Assembly: GCF_002885975.1 (NCBI RefSeq) | Contig: NZ_POSP01000004.1 | Location: forward strand, 1 to 64,000 | Length of the DNA: 64,000 nt | Reading direction: 5' to 3' | From: Paucibacter aquatile | GTDB taxonomy: Bacteria; Pseudomonadota; Gammaproteobacteria; Burkholderiales; Burkholderiaceae_C | In this document: positions 34,198 through 42,477 of the stretch, piece by piece | Numbering within the stretch: position 1 is the first letter of the stretch | Layout: the number at the start of each line of letters is the position of its first letter | Position numbers and translations under genes: made by a program | The notes under the pieces: generated by a model | What the model was told of the DNA's origin: nothing | Database searches by the model: none | The model's input: the letters and a program-made list of their open reading frames with translations, nothing else

Positions 34198-36606
34198 ATG
34201 TCCGGTCATCCTGTTTTGCCTGCGGAACCCATCACCCTGCCGCTGCTGCCGCTGCGCGATGTGGTCGTGTTCCCGCATATGGTGATCCCGCTCTTCGTGG
34301 GTCGCCCCAAGTCCATCAAGGCCCTCGAGGCCGCGATGGAAGCAGGTCGCCAGATCATGCTGGTGGCCCAGAAGGCTGCCGGCAAGGACGAGCCCAAGTC
34401 GGACGATATGTTCGAAGTCGGTTGCGTCTCCAGCATCCTGCAAATGCTCAAGCTGCCCGACGGCACGGTGAAGGTGCTGGTCGAAGGCCTGCAGCGCGCC
34501 ACCACCACCTCGATCACCGACGGTGAAGAGCATTTCGTGGCCGAGGTGCTGCCCATCCCGCCCGAGACCGATCCCAAGCCCGAGGTCGAGGCCCTGCGCC
34601 GCGCGGTCACGCAGCAGTTCGACCAATACGTCAAGCTGAACAAGAAGATCCCGCCCGAGATCCTGACCTCGATCGGCGGCATCGACGACGCCGGTCGCCT
34701 GGCCGACACCATCGCCGCCCACTTGCCGCTCAAGCTTGACGCCAAGCAGTCGGTGCTGGACCTGGCCGAGGTCAGCAAGCGCCTGGAAACCCTGCTCGAT
34801 CTGCTCGAGCATGAGGTCGACATCCTGCAGGTGGAAAAGCGCATCCGTGGCCGCGTCAAGCGCCAGATGGAGAAGAGCCAGCGTGAGTACTACCTGAACG
34901 AGCAGGTCAAGGCCATTCAGAAGGAACTCGGCGACGGCGAAGAAGGTGCCGATCTGGAGGAGCTGGACAAGAAGATCCAGGCCGCCCGCATGCCCAAGGA
35001 AGCGCGCAAGAAGGCCGACGCCGAGCTGAAGAAGCTCAAGCTGATGTCGCCCATGTCGGCCGAGGCCACGGTGGTGCGCAACTACATCGAGACCTTGGTC
35101 AATCTGCCCTGGAGCAAGAAGACCAAGATCAAGTTCGATCTGTCCAATGCCGTCGACGTGCTGAACGAAGACCATTACGGCCTGGACAAGGTCAAGGACC
35201 GCATCGTCGAGTACCTCGCCGTGCAACAGCGCGTGGACAAGGTCAAGGCGCCCATCCTGTGCCTGGTCGGCCCTCCGGGTGTCGGCAAGACCTCGCTGGG
35301 TCAATCGGTGGCGCGTGCCACCGGCCGCAAGTTCGTGCGCATGGCACTGGGTGGCGTACGGGATGAAGCCGAAATCCGCGGCCACCGCCGCACCTACATC
35401 GGCTCCATGCCGGGCAAGGTGCTGCAGAGCCTGTCCAAGGTCGGCACGCGCAACCCGCTTTTCCTGCTCGACGAGATCGACAAGCTGGGCATGGACTTCC
35501 GCGGTGATCCGTCTTCGGCCCTGCTCGAAGTGCTGGACCCGGAGCAGAACCACACCTTCGGTGACCACTACGTCGAGGTCGACTTCGACCTGTCCGATGT
35601 GATGTTCATCGCCACCTCCAACTCGATGAACATCCCGCCGGCGCTGTTGGACCGGATGGAAGTGATCCGCCTCTCGGGTTACACCGAGGACGAGAAGGTC
35701 AACATCGCCCAGCGCTATCTGCTGCCCAAGCAGAGTAAGAACAATGGCGTCAAGGACGAGGAGATGGAAGTCACCGAGTCCGCCATTCGCGGCATCATCC
35801 GCTACTACACCCGTGAAGCCGGTGTGCGTTCGTTGGAGCGCGAAGTCTCCAAGATCTGCCGCAAGGTGGTGAAGGGCCTGACGCTCAAGACCATCGAGGG
35901 CAAGGCGGTGGTGACCGAGGACAACCTCCACGACTTCCTGGGCGTGCGCAAGTACGACTTCGGCCGCGCCGAGAAGAAGAACCAGGTCGGCCAGGTGGTC
36001 GGACTGGCCTGGACCGAGGTGGGCGGCGATCTGCTGACCATCGAAGCCACGGCCATGCCGGGCAAGGGCAACATCATCCGCACCGGTTCGCTGGGCGATG
36101 TGATGAAGGAATCCGTCGAGGCGGCGCGTACGGTGGTGCGTTCACGCGCCCGCCTGCTGGGCATCAAGGACGAGCTGTTCGAGAAGCGCGATGTGCACGT
36201 CCACGTGCCCGACGGCGCCACGCCCAAGGACGGCCCGAGCGCGGGTGCCGCCATGACCACGGCCTTTGTCTCGGCCCTGACGGGCATCCCGGTGCGTGCC
36301 GATGTGGCGATGACCGGTGAGATCACCTTGCGCGGTGAAGTCACAGCCATCGGCGGCCTGAAGGAGAAGCTGCTGGCGGCTCATCGTGGCGGCATCAAGA
36401 CCGTGATGATCCCGGAAGAGAACGTCAAGGACTTGCAAGACATCCCCGAGAACGTGAAGAACCAGCTCGAAATCGTGCCGGTGCGTTGGATCGATCGGGT
36501 GCTGGAAGTGGCGCTGGAATCCATGCCTGTGCCGTTGCCCGATGACGAGCCGGCGGCTGCGGCCAAGACCGAGCCGGTGGTGGCCGCGCCTGCGGCCACG
36601 CACTGA
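34198..36606 (+). CDS. lon: ATP-dependent protease Lon
   Basis: AAA+ serine protease of 802 residues. The N-terminal substrate domain starts LPLLPLRDVVVFPHMVIPLFVGR. The coiled-coil region contains KRQMEKSQREYYLNEQ. Walker A is GPPGVGKTS near residue 362 and Walker B lies in PLFLLDEIDK. The Ser-Lys dyad is in KDGPSAGAAM (Ser near 681) and GLKEKLLAAHRG (Lys near 723). An Ala/Pro-rich tail of ~25 residues ends the protein. GAGAGG lies before the ATG. Confidence 0.97.
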   Translation: MSGHPVLPAEPITLPLLPLRDVVVFPHMVIPLFVGRPKSIKALEAAMEAGRQIMLVAQKAAGKDEPKSDDMFEVGCVSSILQMLKLPDGTVKVLVEGLQRATTTSITDGEEHFVAEVLPIPPETDPKPEVEALRRAVTQQFDQYVKLNKKIPPEILTSIGGIDDAGRLADTIAAHLPLKLDAKQSVLDLAEVSKRLETLLDLLEHEVDILQVEKRIRGRVKRQMEKSQREYYLNEQVKAIQKELGDGEEGADLEELDKKIQAARMPKEARKKADAELKKLKLMSPMSAEATVVRNYIETLVNLPWSKKTKIKFDLSNAVDVLNEDHYGLDKVKDRIVEYLAVQQRVDKVKAPILCLVGPPGVGKTSLGQSVARATGRKFVRMALGGVRDEAEIRGHRRTYIGSMPGKVLQSLSKVGTRNPLFLLDEIDKLGMDFRGDPSSALLEVLDPEQNHTFGDHYVEVDFDLSDVMFIATSNSMNIPPALLDRMEVIRLSGYTEDEKVNIAQRYLLPKQSKNNGVKDEEMEVTESAIRGIIRYYTREAGVRSLEREVSKICRKVVKGLTLKTIEGKAVVTEDNLHDFLGVRKYDFGRAEKKNQVGQVVGLAWTEVGGDLLTIEATAMPGKGNIIRTGSLGDVMKESVEAARTVVRSRARLLGIKDELFEKRDVHVHVPDGATPKDGPSAGAAMTTAFVSALTGIPVRADVAMTGEITLRGEVTAIGGLKEKLLAAHRGGIKTVMIPEENVKDLQDIPENVKNQLEIVPVRWIDRVLEVALESMPVPLPDDEPAAAAKTEPVVAAPAATH

Positions 36607-36654
36607 CGCTGCGAAGTCGTCTCCCCGCTCGTTCCTCCGAATCTGGCAGGGGGC

Positions 36655-36684
36655 TTGCAGAACAGCAAAAATCTGGTTTAGAAT
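36655..36684 (+). promoter_or_regulatory. Promoter of the first tRNA group
   Basis: TTGCAG (36655-36660) and TAGAAT (36679-36684) with an 18-bp spacer, 70 bases before the first tRNA-Gly. The same architecture recurs before the third tRNA-Gly. Confidence 0.55.
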
Positions 36685-36754
36685 CTGCGCTTCGACAGGT
36701 TGCCGAGGCAGCTGGAAACAGCAAAATCAGCAAGGTGTTGAAGTAGCAAGCGAT

Positions 36755-36830
36755 GCGGGTGTAGCTCAGTTGGTAGAGCGCAACCTTGCCAAGGTTGAGG
36801 TCACGAGTTCGAGCCTCGTTACCCGCTCCA
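36755..36830 (+). tRNA. tRNA-Gly(GCC), copy 1
   Basis: 76 bases, acceptor GCGGGTG, D-arm TAGCTCAGTTGGTAGAGC, anticodon loop TTGCCAA (GCC), T-arm GAGTTCGAGCCTC, CCA encoded. It is identical to the three other copies in this cluster. Confidence 0.97.
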
Positions 36831-36870
36831 GAAATACAAGAATCCACTCATGTTTGCATGAGATGATTCG

Positions 36871-36900
36871 CAAAAAGGGAGGCCCCGGCTTCCCTTTTTT
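36871..36900 (+). terminator. Intrinsic terminator between tRNA-Gly copy 1 and tRNA-Cys
   Basis: AAAAAGGGA ... TCCCTTTTTT stem with inner GCC/GGC pairing. It is of the same AAGGGA-GGCTTCCCTTTTT type as two later terminators in this cluster. Confidence 0.75.
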
Positions 36901-36946
36901 AATCAGCTGAAATCTCGGTTTCTGCTGATTAAAGGAAGAAGAGTTT

Positions 36947-37020
36947 GGCGCGATAGCAAAGCGGTTATGCCCCGGATTGCAAATCCGGTTAGTCCAGTTC
37001 GACTCTGGATCGCGCCTCCA
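36947..37020 (+). tRNA. tRNA-Cys(GCA)
   Basis: 74 bases, acceptor GGCGCGA pairs with TCGCGCC, anticodon loop TTGCAAA (GCA), T-arm CAGTTCGACTCTG, CCA encoded. Confidence 0.96.
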
Positions 37021-37037
37021 AAATTTGATGTGCATAT

Positions 37038-37113
37038 GCGGGTGTAGCTCAGTTGGTAGAGCGCAACCTTGCCAAGGTTGAGGTCACGAGTTCGAGCCTC
37101 GTTACCCGCTCCA
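37038..37113 (+). tRNA. tRNA-Gly(GCC), copy 2
   Basis: Identical in sequence to copy 1; 17 bases after tRNA-Cys. Confidence 0.97.
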
Positions 37114-37188
37114 AACAGGCGATTGGCCGGTGTTTGAAGAAACTGCTTCATGCAGAGACTAAGAAACCAGGCGCCGTTGGAATTGAAG

Positions 37189-37217
37189 AAGGGAAGCCTG
37201 ATGGCTTCCCTTTTTGT
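37189..37217 (+). terminator. Intrinsic terminator after tRNA-Gly copy 2
   Basis: Stem AAGGGAAGCC / GGCTTCCCTT with loop TGAT, then TTTG and TTTT. It nearly matches the stem after copy 4. Confidence 0.9.
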
Positions 37218-37351
37218 TTTGCGCCGTGAATTCAGCATTGCAGACATGGCGCTATGGACGCCCGGTGTTCAATGACCTGCGCAACGGAGGCCGGCGGTGG
37301 CAGCTGGGCCTGAACAGAGTTCGCGTCAATTCAAAAATCTCGCGAGAAGGC

Positions 37352-37381
37352 TTGCGAGAAGCAAAATATTCGGTATAGAAT
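37352..37381 (+). promoter_or_regulatory. Promoter of the second tRNA group
   Basis: TTGCGA (37352-37357) and TAGAAT (37376-37381) with an 18-bp spacer, matching the design of the promoter before copy 1. The leader to tRNA-Gly copy 3 is ~120 bases. Confidence 0.55.
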
Positions 37382-37505
37382 GCAAGACTTCGCTGATGAC
37401 GCATTTGATGATTCAAGTGCAAAAACAGCGAAGCGAAAACAAGATGGACACAGTGTCATCAGTTCGGAAGCTGGTTTGCTCGGCAAGCTGGTGGAAGAAA
37501 ACGAT

Positions 37506-37581
37506 GCGGGTGTAGCTCAGTTGGTAGAGCGCAACCTTGCCAAGGTTGAGGTCACGAGTTCGAGCCTCGTTACCCGCTCCA
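37506..37581 (+). tRNA. tRNA-Gly(GCC), copy 3
   Basis: Identical in sequence to copy 1. Confidence 0.97.
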
Positions 37582-37641
37582 AATTTGTTTTCACAACCCT
37601 ACCAACGGGTTTGCTGCCGGTGCGGAGTAGATTCGAAAAAT

Positions 37642-37717
37642 GCGGGTGTAGCTCAGTTGGTAGAGCGCAACCTTGCCAAGGTTGAGGTCACGAGTTCGAG
37701 CCTCGTTACCCGCTCCA
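37642..37717 (+). tRNA. tRNA-Gly(GCC), copy 4
   Basis: Identical in sequence to copy 1; 60 bases after copy 3 and followed by a terminator. Confidence 0.97.
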
Positions 37718-37723
37718 GATCTG

Positions 37724-37753
37724 CAAAAGGGAAGCCAGCGGCTTCCCTTTTTG
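37724..37753 (+). terminator. Intrinsic terminator after tRNA-Gly copy 4
   Basis: Stem AAAAGGGAAGCC / GGCTTCCCTTTT with loop AGC, then TTG. It has the same stem as the terminator at 37189. Confidence 0.9.
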
Positions 37754-37815
37754 CATTCCACAGTCGCCGTGCATTCGCGTCAGCAGACGCAGCGATAATG
37801 CGCGACCTGACCGCC

Positions 37816-37902
37816 GCCCGGGTGGTGAAATTGGTAGACGCAGCGGACTTAAAATCCGCCGACCTCACGGTCGTACGGGTTCAAGTCCCGTCCTGGGCAC
37901 CA
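37816..37902 (+). tRNA. tRNA-Leu(TAA)
   Basis: 87-base class II tRNA: acceptor GCCCGGG / CCTGGGC (one G-U pair), D-arm AATTGGTAGACGC, anticodon loop CTTAAAA (TAA), long variable arm, T-arm GGGTTCAAGTCCC, CCA encoded. It ends 16 bases from the convergent fliR stop. Confidence 0.96.
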
Positions 37903-37918
37903 GCAGCGCGCCAGCGTT

Positions 37919-38683
37919 TCAGGTGAAGGCTGCCAGCAAGCGCTCCAGCGCCACGGTGAAAGGCGTTTGCATCAGCGGCAGGGTGGCGACCATGCCGATC
38001 AGCCCAATGCTCACGGTTAGCGGGAAGCCGACCGAGAACACGCCGATCTGCGGCGCCACGCGCGAGATCACACCCAGCACCAGGTTCACAAACATCAGCA
38101 TGGTGATCAGCGGCAAGGCGATCCACAGGCCGATGCGGAAGATCTCGGCGCCCCAGACCTGAGGCTTGGCCACGCGCAAGAAGTGGAAGGGCTCATCACC
38201 GACCGGGAAGACCTGAAAGCTCTGGATCAAGGCATTGATCAGCAGCAGATGGCCGTTGATGGCGATGAACAGAAAGGCCACCATGCTGCCGAAAAAGCGC
38301 GCGCTGGCCGTGCCCTGGCTGCCCGTGGCGGGATCGAAAAAGCCAGCGTAGTTCAGGCCCATCTGCAGGCCGATCAATTCGCCCGCGAACTCCAGCGAGG
38401 CGAACACCAAGCGAACCGCAAACCCCATGGACAGGCCGATCAGCATCTGCTGAGCCAGTAGCAGCAAGAGCATGGGCAAGGAGTCCAGCGGCGCCAGTGG
38501 CATGACCGGCAGCGAGGGCTGGGCCGCCAGCGAGATGAAGAGCGCCAGGCCGACCTTGACCCGCGCCGGCACATTGCGCTGGCTGAACACCGGCATGCCG
38601 GCAAACAGCGCCAGGGTGCGGACGAAGGGCCACAGCAGCGGGTTCAACCACGCCAGCAGCTGCGCCTCCGTGACGGAAAACAT
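37919..38683 (-). CDS. fliR: Flagellar biosynthesis protein FliR
   Basis: Inner-membrane component of the flagellar type III export gate. The 254 residues have six or so hydrophobic segments. Typical stretches are RTLALFAGMPVFSQRNVPARVKVGLAL near the start and GELIGLQMGLNYAGFFDP in the middle. Its start overlaps the fliQ stop (TGATG). Last gene of the fliF-fliR operon. Confidence 0.95.
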   Translation of the reverse strand: MFSVTEAQLLAWLNPLLWPFVRTLALFAGMPVFSQRNVPARVKVGLALFISLAAQPSLPVMPLAPLDSLPMLLLLLAQQMLIGLSMGFAVRLVFASLEFAGELIGLQMGLNYAGFFDPATGSQGTASARFFGSMVAFLFIAINGHLLLINALIQSFQVFPVGDEPFHFLRVAKPQVWGAEIFRIGLWIALPLITMLMFVNLVLGVISRVAPQIGVFSVGFPLTVSIGLIGMVATLPLMQTPFTVALERLLAAFT

Positions 38684-38952
38684 CAGCTGACCACTTGCGG
38701 AATGGTTTTCAGTGTGCGCTGGATGTATTCGACCAGGGTGGTCACCATCCAGGGCCCGGTGATGGATAGCACCAGCACGGCCGCCAGCACCTTGGGCACA
38801 AAGCTCAAGGTCGATTCATTGATCTGCGTGGCGGCCTGGAACACGCTGACCAGCACCCCGACGGCGAGCACGGTCAGCAGCACCGGCGCCGACACCAGCA
38901 TCAGGACATAGAGGCCTTGCTGGCCGAAGGTGAAGACTTGTTGTGCGTCCAT
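38683..38952 (-). CDS. fliQ: Flagellar biosynthesis protein FliQ
   Basis: Export-gate membrane protein. It has the standard 89 residues with two hydrophobic helices (GLYVLMLVSAPVLLTVLAVGVLV and VLAAVLVLSITGPWMVTTLV) joined by QAATQINESTLSFVPK, the hallmark loop of the FliQ/SpaQ family. It lies 20 bases after fliP and overlaps fliR. Confidence 0.96.
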   Translation of the reverse strand: MDAQQVFTFGQQGLYVLMLVSAPVLLTVLAVGVLVSVFQAATQINESTLSFVPKVLAAVLVLSITGPWMVTTLVEYIQRTLKTIPQVVS

Positions 38953-38972
38953 GAGTTGAGGGCTCCGGGGCT

Positions 38973-39737
38973 TCAGGTGACGAACGATGCGGCCAGTGAG
39001 CCGAGCAAGAGGTTCCAGCCATCGGCCAGAACGAAGAGCATGAGCTTGAAGGGCAGGGCCACCAGCACCGGTGACAACATCATCATGCCCAGGCTCATCA
39101 GCACGCTGCTGACGATCATGTCGATCACCAGGAAGGGGATGAAGATCAGGAAGGCGATCTGGAAGGCGCTCTTCAGCTCGCTGGTCACAAAGGCCGGCAC
39201 CAGCACCTTGAAGGGCACATCCTCGGCCTTGACGCTGTCATCGAGCTTGGCCAGACGCGCAAACAGCGAGACATCGGCCTGGCGGGTCTGTTTGAGCATG
39301 AAGCTGCGCATCGGCGGCTCGGCCCGCTTGATGGCTTCCTCGAAGGGCAGGGCGCCGGTGCTGTACGGCTGCCAGGCTTCGGCGTAGACCTTGTCCAGCG
39401 TCGGGCTCATGACGAAGAAGGTCAGGAACAGCGACAGGCCGACGATCACCTGATTCGGCGGCGCGGCCTGGGTGCCCAGGGCCTGACGCATCAGCGAGAG
39501 CACGATGACGATGCGGGTGAAGCCCGTCATCATCAAGAGCACCGCGGGCAGAAAGCCCAGCGCCGTGAAGAACAGCAGGGTCTGGATGGGCACCGAGAAG
39601 CTGCCGCCATTGGCGCCCTGGCCCAGCAGCAAAGGGATTGTGGCCGGCGGGGTGCTGCTCTGGGCCCAGGCGCTGGCAGACAGCAGCAGACCGGTGCTCA
39701 GCAAGGCAGCTCGGCCCAGCCAGGCTTCAGCTCGCAT
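38973..39737 (-). CDS. fliP: Flagellar biosynthesis protein FliP
   Basis: Core export-gate protein, 254 residues, with a cleavable signal peptide (LLSTGLLLSASAWA). Family signatures TGFTRIVIVLSLMRQALGTQ, NQVIVGLSLFLTFFVMSPT and IPFLVIDMIVSSVLMSLGMMM are intact. The ATG at 39737 has GGAGG seven bases upstream; two longer in-frame ATG starts add no family sequence. It overlaps fliO by 11 bases. Confidence 0.96.
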   Translation of the reverse strand: MRAEAWLGRAALLSTGLLLSASAWAQSSTPPATIPLLLGQGANGGSFSVPIQTLLFFTALGFLPAVLLMMTGFTRIVIVLSLMRQALGTQAAPPNQVIVGLSLFLTFFVMSPTLDKVYAEAWQPYSTGALPFEEAIKRAEPPMRSFMLKQTRQADVSLFARLAKLDDSVKAEDVPFKVLVPAFVTSELKSAFQIAFLIFIPFLVIDMIVSSVLMSLGMMMLSPVLVALPFKLMLFVLADGWNLLLGSLAASFVT

Positions 39738-40125
39738 CGCGGCCTCCGGCAGATTTGTCCTCGACATGGGCTGGCGTCTGGCCGCGCAGGCGCGCGCCCA
39801 GCTGCTGCGCGAAACTGCCGTTAGCAAAGGGCGCCAGGCCCGTGGCACTCGGGGCTTCGGCCTGCGGCGGCATCACATGCAAGGTGTTGATCTGCTGGCC
39901 CGTCACCCCCAGCACCAGCCAGCGGCGGTCGTCGCCCTGGCCGACTTCCACCGTCAGCAGGCGTTGATTGGGGGCGATGGGCAGTTGCGCGACCAGGCGC
40001 ATGGCGCCGTGAGTCTGGCTGCCCGCGCCGCCCAGAGGCGTGCGCTTGAGCAGCCACAAGGCCAAGGGAATCAGGCACAGAATGGCCAGAAACCAGAGCA
40101 GGGGCAGCAGGGGTGAGGAGTTCAT
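39727..40125 (-). CDS. fliO: Flagellar biosynthesis protein FliO
   Basis: Single-pass membrane protein that helps assemble the FliP ring. The 132 residues have one N-terminal membrane segment (LLPLLWFLAILCLIPLALWLL) and a cytoplasmic domain with the FliO-type RLVAQLPIAPNQRLLTVEVG. GTGAGGAG lies before the ATG. It is separated from fliN by 116 bp in which I saw no gene. Confidence 0.88.
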   Translation of the reverse strand: MNSSPLLPLLWFLAILCLIPLALWLLKRTPLGGAGSQTHGAMRLVAQLPIAPNQRLLTVEVGQGDDRRWLVLGVTGQQINTLHVMPPQAEAPSATGLAPFANGSFAQQLGARLRGQTPAHVEDKSAGGRDAS

Positions 40126-40241
40126 GGGCCCGATTGTGGGCCAAGCCAGGGCGGCGATGCGCCCTGAAGTGCCGGGTCTTGCCCCGGGAACTCAGGCTTT
40201 TGCGTGCAGGGGCGCTCCAGCCTTGCGAACGAATCTCGCGA

Positions 40242-40679
40242 TCAGGCCTTGGAGAGACGGCGCATGCGCTCCGAGGGTGTGACGATGTCGGTCAGGCGAA
40301 TCCCGAACTTGTCGTTCACCACCACCACCTCGCCCTGTGCGATCAGGTAACCGTTCACCAGCACGTCCATCGGCTCACCCGCCAGGGCGTCCAGTTCCAC
40401 CACCGAGCCCTGCGCCAGTTGCAGGATGTTCTTGATCGGAATGCGGGTGCGGCCCAGTTCCACGGTCAGCTGGACGGGGATGTCCAGGATCATGTTGATG
40501 TCGCCGCTGGGCAGATTGTTGGGCGAGGGCGAGAAATTGGCGAAGCTGGCCGGCGCGACCTGCTCGCTGGGCTGGGACACTTCTTCGGCCACTTCGGCCG
40601 GTTTGGATTCCGCCAGGGCCGCCGCCCATTCGGCGGCCATGGCGTCTTGTTCTTCGGCGGAGGGGGTATCAGGTGACAT
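40242..40679 (-). CDS. fliN: Flagellar motor switch protein FliN
   Basis: C-ring subunit, 145 residues. The acidic, Ala/Glu-rich first 55 residues are variable. The SpoA domain follows (INMILDIPVQLTVELGRT, IKNILQLAQGSVVELD, GEPMDVLVNGYLIAQGEVVV, NDKFGIRLTDIV). The start overlaps the fliM stop by 11 bases. Confidence 0.96.
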   Translation of the reverse strand: MSPDTPSAEEQDAMAAEWAAALAESKPAEVAEEVSQPSEQVAPASFANFSPSPNNLPSGDINMILDIPVQLTVELGRTRIPIKNILQLAQGSVVELDALAGEPMDVLVNGYLIAQGEVVVVNDKFGIRLTDIVTPSERMRRLSKA

Positions 40680-41673
40680 TGCGTGCTCCCAGCCAACCCT
40701 GGTCAGGGCTGGTCAGCATTTGTTCCACTTTGATCGCGTACTTGCCATTCGAGGTGCCGTAGTGGCAGTCGTAAATCGGCACGCCGTCGATCTTGGCCTT
40801 GATCATGGTTTCCAGGTCCAGCTCGATGAAGTCACCCGGCTTGAAGGCCAGCAATTGCTCCACCGTGGCCGGCGCCGTACCCAGCTCGGCCACCAGCTCC
40901 ACCTGCGCGGCCTGGATCTGGTGCTTGAGCAGATTGACCCAGCGGCGGTCGGGCTCGGTGGAATCGCCCACTGTGGTCGAGTACAGCACGTCACGGATCG
41001 GCTCCAGCGTCGCGTAGGGGATGCAGAAGTAGACCGTGCCGCTGGTCTCGCCGATTTCCAGCGTGAACGAGGTCGACACCACGATCTCGCTGGGGGTGGC
41101 GATGTTGGCGAACTGGGGCTGCATTTCCGAGCGTTGGTATTCCAGCTCCAGCGGATAGATGCCTTTCCAGGCCTTGTGGTATTCGGCCGTGATGACCTCG
41201 ACCAGGCGCAGGATCACGCGCTGCTCGGTGGCCGAGAAATCGCGGCCTTCGATGCGGGCGTGGAACTTGCCGATGCCACCGAACAGCGAGTCGATGACGG
41301 CGAACACCAAGGTCGGGTCGCAGACGATCAGACCCGAGCCGCGCAGCGGCTTGACCGAGACGATGTTGAAGTTGGTCGGCACCACGATCTCGCGCAGGAA
41401 GGCGCTGTACTTCTGCACCTTGATGCCGCCGATGGCCACTTCCGGGCTCTTGCGGATGAAGTTGAACAGGCCGACGCGGATGTTGCGCGCAAAACGTTCG
41501 TTGATGATTTCCATCGTGGGCATGCGCCCACGGACGATCCGTTCCTGGCTGGCCAGGTTGTAGTCGCGTATGCCACCAACCTGCTCCTCCTCGGCGTCGA
41601 GCTTCTGGCTCTCGCCGGTGATGCCCTGCAGTAGCGCATCAACTTCGTCTTGGGAGAGGATTTGCTGATTCAT
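40669..41673 (-). CDS. fliM: Flagellar motor switch protein FliM
   Basis: C-ring protein that binds CheY-P. The 334 residues carry the N-terminal CheY-binding peptide ILSQDEVDALLQG, the middle domain (RGRMPTMEIINERFARNIR; FSATEQRVILRLVEVI with GGIGKF before it) and a C-terminal SpoA domain (LLAFKPGDFIELDLETMIKA). It lies 31 bases after fliL. Confidence 0.97.
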   Translation of the reverse strand: MNQQILSQDEVDALLQGITGESQKLDAEEEQVGGIRDYNLASQERIVRGRMPTMEIINERFARNIRVGLFNFIRKSPEVAIGGIKVQKYSAFLREIVVPTNFNIVSVKPLRGSGLIVCDPTLVFAVIDSLFGGIGKFHARIEGRDFSATEQRVILRLVEVITAEYHKAWKGIYPLELEYQRSEMQPQFANIATPSEIVVSTSFTLEIGETSGTVYFCIPYATLEPIRDVLYSTTVGDSTEPDRRWVNLLKHQIQAAQVELVAELGTAPATVEQLLAFKPGDFIELDLETMIKAKIDGVPIYDCHYGTSNGKYAIKVEQMLTSPDQGWLGARNVT

Positions 41674-41704
41674 GGCGAATCACCGATCTGCTTCAACAGC
41701 GGGC

Positions 41705-42301
41705 TCACTGGACGATGAAGGTGGAGAACAACACCTGGGTGACCGGGCTGACCACGGCTGGCTTCTTCTTTTTCTTTTTCTTCTTCGGCGCGGCCTCTTC
41801 CTCGTGCTCGTCTTCGTCCTCGAGCTCGATGCCCATGGGGCGCACCGATTCACGCAAAACTTCGCGGGCCAGCTTTTCCTTGCCCTCGCGGCTCAGCAAC
41901 TCGGCCGATGTTTTGTGTGAAAGAACCATCAGCACATTGCTGCGGATGGCGGGCAGGTAGGCCTTGATCTGATCGGCGGTCTTGGCGTCGATCACCTCCA
42001 GCGTGATGCCGACCTGGGCAAAGCGATCCACATCCTTGTCGGACAGATTGACGGTGAAGGGGTCCAGGGGCACGAACACCGGCGGTGTGCCTGGCTTGGG
42101 CGCAGCGTGGGCCGGGGCTTCCTGATGGGCGGCGGCTTCACCACCTTCCTCATCGTCCGCGGGCGGTTTCTTTTTCATCAGGAGCAAGGCGGCACCGCCG
42201 CCACCCAGAACCAGCACGAGCACGGCCGCGATGATGATGATCAGTTTTTTGTTGCCTCCGCCTTTGGGGGCATCGGCAGGCGCTGCGGCCGGTGTAGACA
42301 T
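41705..42301 (-). CDS. fliL: Flagellar basal body protein FliL
   Basis: Membrane protein that surrounds the stator and assists torque. The 198 residues have a short cytoplasmic start, one membrane segment (KKLIIIIAAVLVLVLGGGGAALLLM) and a periplasmic domain (PVFVPLDPFTVNLSDKDVDRFAQVGITLEV). An unusual insertion near the C-terminus contains an acidic run (EDEDEHEEE) followed by eight consecutive Lys, before the family ending TQVLFSTFIVQ. AGGAG precedes the ATG. Confidence 0.93.
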   Translation of the reverse strand: MSTPAAAPADAPKGGGNKKLIIIIAAVLVLVLGGGGAALLLMKKKPPADDEEGGEAAAHQEAPAHAAPKPGTPPVFVPLDPFTVNLSDKDVDRFAQVGITLEVIDAKTADQIKAYLPAIRSNVLMVLSHKTSAELLSREGKEKLAREVLRESVRPMGIELEDEDEHEEEAAPKKKKKKKKPAVVSPVTQVLFSTFIVQ

Positions 42302-42477
42302 GAGGACTCCTGTGTACTTTCTTGCTCAAACAGCCGGCCACCACCGTGGCGCAGTCGCGCCCGGGCGCAGGGGCCAGGGTTCGGGTTGAAGCTGATTATT
42401 GATGCTGCTGTCCTGTCTCAAGGGGAGAAAAGGCCGACCGGCGCTCGTCATTTCAGGGCTGCCGAATGGGCTTGCAT

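Larger units (their letters stand above)
37114..37505. other. Spacer within the tRNA cluster
   Basis: No gene is seen. It holds a terminator (37189-37217) and a promoter (37352-37381), so the cluster is at least two transcription units. The rest has no recognised feature. Confidence 0.6.

Noticed and set aside
36755..37720. Several short frames sharing the peptide GVAQLVERNLAKVEVTSS
   Set aside because: They are translations of the repeated tRNA-Gly genes, a well-known annotation artefact.
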